Below, piece by piece: positions 1-9,400 of a stretch of 13,035 bases of DNA. Numbering within the stretch: position 1 is the first letter of the stretch; the number at the start of each line of letters is the position of its first letter. This stretch comes from Dunaliella salina (lineage: Eukaryota; Chlorophyta; Chlorophyceae; Chlamydomonadales; Dunaliellaceae), in NCBI GenBank assembly GCA_002284615.2, contig MU070021.1:115684-128718 (forward strand), in the 5' to 3' direction. The notes under the pieces were generated by a model. The model searched no databases, was not told where the DNA came from, and worked only from the letters and a program-made list of their open reading frames with translations. The translations under genes and the position numbers were made by a program.

Positions 1-95
1 CACACACAACACACACACACACACACACACACACAACACACACACACATACACACACTCACCAACACACACACACACACACACGCACACACACAG
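1..95. repeat. (CA)n microsatellite ending in a splice acceptor
   Basis: Nearly pure CA repeats with a few CAA, CAT and CG interruptions start at the window edge. The last repeat is CAG, and this AG is the acceptor I use for exon 1. There is no pyrimidine-rich tract between the repeat and the exon. Confidence 0.9.
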
Positions 96-253
96 TGTGG
101 GGTTGTACGTGGTTGTGCTGCTGGAGCGCATGGCGATGAGTGGGGCCGGCATTACTGTGCTGGCGGACGTGCTCATGGGCGTGCTGCATGGAGCAACGTT
201 GTTGGCCTCATCCTGTGGTGCTCTGCTGCCCGTGCTTGCCTATGCCATCCCAG
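96..253 (+). CDS. ERMP1: ERMP1-like exon 1 of the window (membrane segment)
   Basis: This exon encodes 52 full codons in the frame beginning GTG at 97. The reading runs VGLYVVVLLERMAMSG, then a hydrophobic stretch through LADVLMGVLHGATLL, and ends LLPVLAYAIP. The pattern of a charged ER pair, a short lumenal loop and a hydrophobic helix matches the late membrane segments of ERMP1-like proteins. The acceptor is the AG at 94-95, which is the last repeat of a (CA)n tract. The donor is CCCAG|GTGGCT after 253. The exon enters with one base of a split codon and leaves with one base (phase 1). Reading past the donor meets a TGA about 20 bases later, which supports a splice here. Its 3' edge is the parent of the repeats at 360-637. 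Confidence 0.65.
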
Positions 254-3200
254 GTGGCTGTGTGGGTGATTGGTGAATAATAGGCAATAACTGAGCATAC
301 ATACTATTGCTAATAATGTTAAGACATTTTGATCAAGACGTGGGCATTGCTTACTTATGGGCATTTGGTACAGGACGGCTTTGTGGCCTCATTTGGTGGT
401 GATCTGCTGCCCGTGCCTACGCCATCCTGGGTAGCTGTGTGGGTGGAACGTGGATATAGGTACATCATGAGCATCTTGCAAAGGGCAACCCTGTGGCCTC
501 ATTTGGTGGTGCTCTGCTGCCCGTGCTTGCCTATGCCATCCCAGGTAGCTGTGTGGGTGGAACGTGGATGTAGGTACATCATGAGCATTTTGCACAGGGC
601 GACCCTGTAACCTCATTTGGTGGTGCTCTGCTGCCTAGTGCTTGCTCATATTCCATTACACGGCTGTAAGAATGGATACCTGGTGCATTCATGAAAGCAG
701 TTCGTAGCATTGGGAATGCGACAACAGAAAACACGGCCAGAGTTGCTTTCATGGACACAGCAGGTATCCACTTTTACAGCTGTGTAATGGAGTATGAGCA
801 AGCACATTGCAGAGACCCTGGCCAGGGAATCTGTCATCTCATTCCCAATGCTATCGATCGCTGTGCCATTCTGCCGCTTTCTGCGTTTGCAACCGGGACG
901 CGGTGAGAGGAGGCTACAGGAGCCCCTACAAGCATCTTACCACCCACCTTTTTGAGGGCATGCTTGACTTCAGGACTTTGCTGACTCTAGCCAGGAGCTG
1001 TGTCTTGAGTTGGACTTGAAAATTTGCTGGTAAGGAAAGTACCAAGCAGGCTGTGCACCCAATCCTCCTGTGGCAAAGTGACCATCCATGGTGGCCTGTG
1101 ACTTGTGTGTTTGGTACACAAGAGAGATCTGATGCTGCCGGGGCAAACACTTTTGTACCAATGGCTGGTCCTGTGAGGTCCATGCCTGACACCTTCGTGT
1201 GAATGCCAGTTCTTAAATTGTTGGGAGAGTCAAAGCTTCTGGTGCGTTGAACTGGGAAACAAAGGATAGCTTACGAATCAAAATTTGATTTAAGGGCCAA
1301 AACAAAAGGCAAATTTGTAGGATTTCCGGCAATGGGCCCAGGTGCACCTTTCTCTGCGCTGCGACATGCTGGAATAGGCATCCAGGGTCTTTCATTTTGC
1401 TGCATCCTTGTCAGCTTACGTTCGCTTCGCTCTGCTGGTCCTCATTTGTTTGCACAATGGTTCTTACCCACGCACATGTAAAAGCCATCCCAAGATGCAC
1501 TTCTTTCTGGGGTGTCAACGCAACGATTCTCCAACCCCTCCTTTCCCACCTCCTCTCCTGCGAGGAGAAGCGAATGCGGGTTTAGCATACACCTCCACTG
1601 AACTTTCCTCCTCTTGACACAGCCTGATGTGTGCAAAACCCATGCCCCACTGCTCGGAGGACCTCATTCTGCTCCCGGCGGTCTCCATCCCTGCTAACTT
1701 TCTTCTTCCATTACAGTGAGACTCGCCTTCTGTGCTTTGCTTGCTTGCTTGCCTGCTTGCAAGCTTAATCGCCAGCTCACTCACTCACTCACTCACTCAC
1801 TCACTCACTCACTCTTTCCCTCAATCAATCAATCAATCAATCAATCAACCAGTCAGTCAATCAATCAGTCAATCAATCAATGCTTCCTCATGCACATGCC
1901 TCGCTTCCTCATGCACATGCCCCGCTTACTGACATAAAACATTCCTCTGTGCCCCAGTTGCTCCACCAACAGGCGGCCACAATTGCCTCACTGCCACCAC
2001 CCTCAGCTTCTCTTTCCTGCTGGCCACCGGGTGCCTTTACTCACTTTCCTCTCTGCCCCTGTTGCTCCACCACCAGGGCCACAAACCCATCACTGCCACC
2101 CTCCTTGGCTTCTCTCTCTTGCTGACCACTGGATGCCTTTACTCACTTTCTCCTCTGCCCCTGTTGCTCCAACACCAGGTGGCCACAAACGCATCAATGC
2201 CACCCTCCTCGGCTTCTCTCTCCTGCTGGGTGTCTTTACTCACTTTCCTCTCTGCCCCTGTTCCTCCACCACCAGGCGGCCACAAACGCATCACCGCCAC
2301 CCTCCTCGGCTTCTCTGTCCTGCTGGCCACCTGGTCACACATGTCCATGCAACCCTACAGCCCCACAGCGCCCAAGCGCGTGGTGGTCAACCACTTCGTT
2401 TTTGATGAGGCGGACCCAGCAGCGCCCACCAACCAGCATGATCAGATCATTGCCATGCGCACAGTGAATGAGAGCATCGCCATCGCCGGCGTGGACTCCA
2501 CTGCGCTGGAGCAGGTGGGTTTTCGAAAGAACCTTTTTTTTGTGCCAATGAAATAATGGACAGATTTTACAGAGGGGAGCGGCAGGCCTAGATTGCTGAA
2601 AATGTCCTTTGCCGCAAGTACTTTCCAAATTTGACCATGTCAACCGTTATGATAACAACAAAAAACAAGTTCACCAAACAATAGCCAAAAATGGTTGATC
2701 CCAGATTATGATCCTGGCCTCAGATCACCCTAAAATGGCTCGCAGCTCCACCCTGGCATCATTTTTCACTCCCAATATTTTGTGTTTATAACTCTTACAT
2801 GCGATACTAACATCCTGCATATTTAGAATTGGGGGAAAAGAAGGTCAAAAATTGACCTTTGCCCCTGTGCCAGATTTGCTCCAAAAGAAACGGCTGAAGT
2901 TCTGTACCTGATCAATTACTGGTCCTTTTCATTCCATTTTTTTGAAATGACATTCTTTTGGTACAAGGACTCCAAATCACCAAGAATCACATAATTTGGT
3001 GCAGCAGGTGGTCCGGAATGGAGATTTGGTGGTGAAAATTAGGATTCATGCCGTGGCCAATTTGGCAGGTGTGCCATGACTGGCACTTCTTAAGCTTAAT
3101 TGCTATGGGCACGTTTGGGTAACAGTCTTAAAAAGTGCCAGTTTTGGCATACATGCTCAAGGAACATTTGAAAAGTACCCCCATTTCAGGCCGTTGTCAC

Positions 3201-4875
3201 CCTCCTCTACAGATTTTACACTTTTTATTTGGAAATACAGATATTCCAAATTTTCTTACAGGAAGGCACGTTTGCTGAGAGCAGCTGCTGCACCTCAGCA
3301 ACTGAAGGTGAGAACAGGAATTAGGGTGAACAAGAGTTGGCAGCACCGCTGAGGGCACAGCACGGGCATGTGTGGCCACATCCCTGCTTCAACCCTGAAG
3401 GCCCTGAAATGTGCATACACCCTGCATTTTGCGCTGACAACCCCATTTCCATGGCAGCATCGAACAAGTTGCAACTTGCTCTCGTTTGCGTGCAGGCCAT
3501 CGATGTGAGCAAGTTCACGCGCGCCCCCACTATGGGGCGCGAGCACGATGTGGTGTTCCCTCTCACCGACATGCTCCGCGGCATCGTGGTGCAACCGCCT
3601 GTAAGACGGCCCGAGGAGCGTTCTACCGCTGCAACCGCTCCTGCCACAAATAGTGAGGGGACCGCAGGCAGTGCTGCTACATCTGCTGCAGGTGTAGGCA
3701 GTGGCAGTAGTAGCGGCAGTGGCCAAGCAGCTCCCAGCCCCTCACCCGCCCCGTCACAGGCACGCACGCCATGGACAAGGTGGTTTGGGGCGCACCAGCA
3801 GCAGCGACAGCAGCGGGAGCAGGAAGCAGCAGCGGCAGCAGCGGCTGCCGCAGCAGCAGCAGCGCAGGGGGCTGCGCGGGGTCCGGCTGCCCCATTTGTG
3901 CAACTGCAAGGAGTGGAGCCTGTGGGGTGTGAAGGTGCGCCTGCTGCCGTTTTTGCGCGTCTTCTACTTCAAGTGGAAATTGTAGGAAATTGTGGGTTGT
4001 GAAGGTGCGTGAGGTGGGAGCGAGTGGAGAGGAGAATGGAGTGGGGAATGGGGTAGGAGCGTGTACGAGCACAGCGGGCGGTGCAGGGGCCGGTTGCCCC
4101 GTTTGTGCTGCTGCACAGAGTGGAACTGTGGGGTGTGAAGGTGCGCAAGGTGGGAACGAGTGGAGAGGAGAATGTAGTGGGGAATGGAGTAGGAACGTGT
4201 ACAAGCACAGCAGGCGCTGCAGGGGCAGGCTGCCCCAACTGTGCAGCTGCACAGAGTGGAAACTGTGGGGTGTGAAGGTGCGCAAGGTGGGAACGAGTGG
4301 AGTGGGGAGTGGAGTGGGGAATGGAGTGGGACGTGTACAAGCCCAGGGGGCGGTGCAGGGGCCGGCTGCCCCATTTGTGCAGCTACACAGAGTGGAGACT
4401 GTGGGGTGTGAAGGTGCGCAAGATAGGAACGAGTGGAGTGGGGAGTGGAGTGGGAACGTTTACGAGCACAGGGGGCGGTGCAGGGGCGGGCTGCCGCGTT
4501 TGTGCAGCTGCACAGTGGAAACTGTGGGGTGTGAAGGTGTGCAAGGTGGGAACATGTGGAGTGGGGTGTGAAGGTGCGTGAAGTATGAGTAAGAGGAGTG
4601 GGGAATGGAACATGTATGACCACACGAGGCGGTGCAGGGGCCGACTGCCCCGATTGTGCAGCTGCACCGCATGGAAGCTGTGGGGTGTGAAGGTGCGCAA
4701 AGTGAGTGAGTTAAGTGTGGGGAATGGAGTGGGGAATGGAGTGAAAACGTGTACGAGCACAGGCGGCAGTGCAGGGGCAGCTGCCACATTTGGAGCTGCA
4801 ACGAGTTGACCAACGAAACTGCAATGATTGAATGGTTCAGAGAGAGAGAGAGGGAAGAGGGGGAGACAGAGAGAA

Positions 4876-4913
<38 letters not shown>

Positions 4914-6387
4914 CTTAAAAAAAGCAATCATGTGACATGTTTGTAGGAATGGCCAAATCCCTTTGCATATGTGCCATGTGGTGCAGCTTCTTTGCAAGAA
5001 AAAAAGGGAACTTATGGGGTGCAGGTATGGAATTACCTACCCTTCAATCTGTGTTTTTTACGTTCTATGATAAACATGGGTTGCCAGGCGCACTCACGAA
5101 CACACTTGCCTGTTTGTGGTGAGAGGTATGTAAGCATTCAATGTCTCTCGTTCAATTGAGCACACATGTGCTTGCAGGGAGAGCAAGTGTGAAAAACACA
5201 AAAAAACTTGGCTGCACATGAGCATTTTTACAGTGAAGAGCCATACTGGGACACCAAGAACATGACTGGTTCATGTGCTTGCAGGGGGAACTGTGTGTGA
5301 CAAGCATAAAAGAAGTTGGCTGCACATGCGCATATTCAGTGAGGAGCCATACTGGGGCACCTTGAACATTACTGGTACACGGTGCTCACATGTGCATGCA
5401 GGGAGGGCTGAGAGTCAAGCATGGGAAACACTGGCTGCACATGCGCATCCATGGCAAGGAGCCATACTGGGGCGCTCAGAGCATAACTGGTTCATGTTGC
5501 TCACATGTGTTTGTGGGAAGAGCTAAGTGTGACAAGCATGGGAAAACCAGGCTGCACTTGCGCAGGTACAGGGAGAAGCTGTACTGGTTATCCTTATGTA
5601 TGATTGCTTACACATCTGCTTGCAGGGAGTGCTGAACGAGACAAGCATGGGGGAAAAAAATACAGGCTGTACGTGCGCATCTACAATGGGAAGCCACAGT
5701 GGGATATCCTTCCATTGCTTATGCATGTGCATGCAGGGAGAGCTGAGTGTGACAAGCATGGAAAAACCAGGCTGCACATGCGGATCTACAGTGAGAAGCC
5801 ATACTGGGGCATCCTGAACATCACTGGCCGGCTGGTGGATTGGAGCTTCACGCGGGAGCTTGCAGCTGCCCATGCACCAAGCAAGGTGGGGACACCGCAC
5901 GCGTCCTGCTTGTTTTTTTTTCCTGTGTGTCCAAACACATAAGTGTGTGGGTGCTTGTATGTGGGTTGGTAGGGGTTTGTGTGCACTTGCATGTGGTAGG
6001 ATGATCGTTTGTTGGGCTTCAAGAGTATAAAAGTGGAAAAATGGAGACAGGGAGAGGGTCAGAAATGGTGTGCGTGTGAGAATTCGCATCTGCTTTGCTC
6101 TGTTGCCACTGGTTCAACAATTCATTACTTGTGAGGTATACAAAAGAAAATTCAGGGAGGGTCGGATTGAGCACAGCTGTATGGCATGCCTCCCTCTGTT
6201 GAATTTTGTTAGGCATGGCAAGCAGCACGCTTCAGTCATTGGAGTCACCCTTAGTATGAGGTGCACGGAATGCACACAACAACATGCACATATGAGAGCT
6301 TTTGCTTGTGTTTGGAATCTTGCAAGTGGACGTCAATCCAAAGAATATGGCATGAGCACGCATGCGAACAAACTCGTGTCACGCACA

Positions 6388-6478
<91 letters not shown>

Positions 6479-9400
6479 CCCGGAAGCCCTACCGCACCTC
6501 GCACCCACATCGTGCGCCTGACCTCACAAGATCCTGACCCCTCTTGGCATTTCTGGGTGGATGTGGAGGCCCCAGCAACTGCTGAGTCAGGCACAGCGGT
6601 GGGTATCTAAGTGCCGCTAGTACTGCTAGTGCTAGGCAATCGTGAGGCAGGCCCTAGGCAGAGTGGCGTGTACCAGAGTGCTGCTAATGCCTAGCAGCTC
6701 TTCGGTACGCACCACCCTGCTAGTGCCTAGCAAGCCTTGAGTTGCCTCTCAAAAATTGTGAGGTAAGTGCTAAGCATGCAGCACAAGCTTCCCTGCGCAG
6801 CTCACAGAGCTCACTGAGATGGAGCGGTACCAAATTGATCAGACGCTCTGGAATGGAGACCTGATTTGCCAGGGTCGGCGGACATCCAAAAGCACATAAG
6901 TCACCCTCAATTTGTAAACCCGGCCATTTCACAACTGCACCGGGGTTTCTACGGGTCTGGACTGCCCAAAAGTCCATTTGCAGGCGTGAGCTGGACAGGT
7001 GAAAGTGTCCAGATCGTTTGCGATCATGGGATTTCCCCAGCAAAAGCTTGCCCATGTTTGGGATTTCACCTTCCTGCACGGAGCCTCTCCGCCTCTGCTA
7101 AATAAACCTGTAAGCCTGCACATTCCCCCTACAATGGATGAATGACACATCTTGGAGGGCAATGGCTGTAGGTGGTGCTCTTGAGCATTTTTGCTCTGAG
7201 AGGAAAAGAAAAAGCTACGCATCTGATAAACATTGCGAGCGTTCTTGAGGAAGGAGATCAAAGCTCCGCCGCTACACGGATTCAAAATCGGGACCTCCTG
7301 CCGCCTAGACAAGGACGAGTATGCGACGGACCCACTCATCACGTTTTGGATTAATTTTTTCCATGACATGGCTCATATCACAGACCCTTAGCTTGGACAA
7401 GGCTGGTTGTTCATGCAAAGAAAAAGAGAAAGAAAGAAAGATCTGCACTTGCCGTTCAGAAGCATGCATTAAGTAAAATTTCCCTCCAATGACCCCCACC
7501 AAAAGGGCACCAACGTTTTTCGTAACCCCCGGCCCCAAGAATTTGAAAATTCAAACGTAGACCTGGCATCTTTTGTAAAAAGACAGCCAATTACTTGTTC
7601 ATGCAAGCAGTCCTTTCCAAGTAACACACTCGCGACACAAGCCGTGTCTGGGAAAAAAGAGGCACAAGGGCATCATGTCAAGCATGTTTTCTAAAATGAG
7701 TTCAGCTCAGCGAAACACTGTCTCTTACCGAGCAGGTGAGTGGTAAAGACTGGCTCTGCAAGAGGCTCAGGAAATTGGAAGCATGGCAGTGCAAAACATT
7801 GAAGATGAGTTGATTCCGACTGACACTGATTCTTGCACATTCTCGTTGCTGGAGTTCCCTTCTTTCTCCGCTTGCCATGCTTCTCCTCCTCTGGCGGGGG
7901 GGGGGGGGGGGGGGCATTCTCTGACCTTTGTGACCCCTTTTCTTTGTCATTGAACCCAATACAGGGAGTGCTCCGCTAACAATGATATTCAACCCGAGAT
8001 GGACAACTTTATCGCTGCTCTTTATTGCTGGATTTGCTCTTTCAATTTTTTTCAAATATTATCACGCCAACAATTGTTTCTTAATTATAGAAAAATATCA
8101 TGTTTACCGGCAAATGACGAAAATTAGTGGATGACAGATCACCCTCGTGGCCTTGGATCACCCATAAAGGGCCCACAGCTTCAACCTGGGACTATTTTAA
8201 CTCCCAAATTTTGTGATTTCGTGGCGTCCACATACATTTAAAAACACTGTTTGCACAAAAAGGAGGAAGAAGGAACCCAAAATTTACCTTTTTAACACCC
8301 CTTGTGTAGGGTTGGCCAATTCCGTTCAAGGTGTAAGACGGCGTAAAATATACGGGCCTTATTCAACAGCGTGTAATTTGGGGGGGGGGGGGGGGGCTCC
8401 ATATCCGTATCTGAATAAGCGTCTAATATGGCAAAATTCCGTACAAGTGCTTTAAAGAGCAACCCTTCAACAGAACACCGAGAGCCTAAAATTCGAATTG
8501 CTCTCAAAGCCAAGTGGAGTTTTTTCTATGTTTGCATGAATCGAAATGCTTCTAAGTATATGGGGTTCTGGTTCAGGTGCCTCCGCAACACAAAGAGGTG
8601 CTCAGGCAAGGGAAAGTGCATCAGTACAGAGCACACCAGCAGCAAACACAGCTGCAGAAGCCGCACGCACAGGTAATCCAGCAGGAGGAGGTGCAAGTGA
8701 GATGGAGGGCTCTGCAGCAAGGAGCAGCACAGCAGGGAACACAGCTGCGACAGCTGGGGCAGCAGGGAGCGTCAATGCGGCAGCAGCAGCGCTAGCAGCA
8801 GCAGCATCAGCAGCAGCTGAGGAAGGAGCAGACATGGAGGTTGATACAGAGGGAAAGAAGGACGGGCCGCCATCTGGGATGCAGAAAAACCCAACTACAG
8901 GGCAGACAGGGTGGGTGACGCATGAGGAAGCTCTGCGTGTGATGTGTCAGTTGAAGGCCAGGGGCAAAGCAAATTATTGGAAGGACGTTGAGCCTGTCAT
9001 AGTTGGGAAGGGGAGGGTGAGACAGTGTTGGCTGCAGTGCACCAAGGAGGGAGGGGTTTGTGGCGCACTTGGCTCTGCTGACACCTCTGAATACCACTAC
9101 CAGAGATGGCAGAAGCTTCACGATGCCACACCACCCACCACCAATGTTAACACTGAAGCTTACAACCCAACCCCTCAACTTGCAAACAAGGAGATCAGCA
9201 ACTCCTTCTGGAAAAGCCCAAAGATAACCCTCAAACAGCATAAATCTTATGAAGTATCGAACGGATGCACTGTACACACAGAGTCATGCCTCCGACTTCA
9301 ATTTTTCCAGTTCTGATACATGCCCACTCTGTGCAAGTTTGGACAGCAATCATCACGTTCTGCTTAGGTGTACCGACCCAACAATGAGTGGGATGCACAC

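Noticed and set aside
3496..3600. Short form of exon 4 ending at the GTAAGA donor
   Set aside because: The donor is strong, but its phase 0 end does not fit the exon 5 start, while the donor at 3934 does. It is kept as an alternative and not as the main model.
3990..4571. Plus-strand frame with repeated VGCEGAQ and AAPFVQLH-like words, suggesting a repeat protein
   Set aside because: It follows the minisatellite. The similarity to exon 4 is explained by duplication of the exon edge, and the real exon's frame hits a stop at 4000-4002.
3677..4997. Long minus-strand frames with Pro/His/Ser-rich repeats (SHPTV, CAPSHPT)
   Set aside because: They are antisense readings of the exon 4-derived minisatellite and the poly-G tract. 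Unit lengths and indels change frame, and there is no start, splice or domain support.
1957..5736. A CRISPR-like array, suggested by regular direct repeats
   Set aside because: Repeat units are 100-136 bp of exon-edge sequence without unique spacers, in a eukaryotic intron context.
5523..6089. Minus-strand 188-residue frame
   Set aside because: It is the antisense shadow of exon 5 and its decoy copies; no family motif is visible in it.
6251..6508. Open frames with long Cys-Val or His-Thr runs
   Set aside because: They are translations of the (CA)n microsatellite and have no coding meaning.
7255..7325. Minus-strand tRNA-like words (AGGTCCCGATTTTGAATCC), as in a tRNA-derived SINE or tRNA
   Set aside because: The B-box match has two or three mismatches, the T stem does not pair well and I find no A box or acceptor stem at the right spacing.
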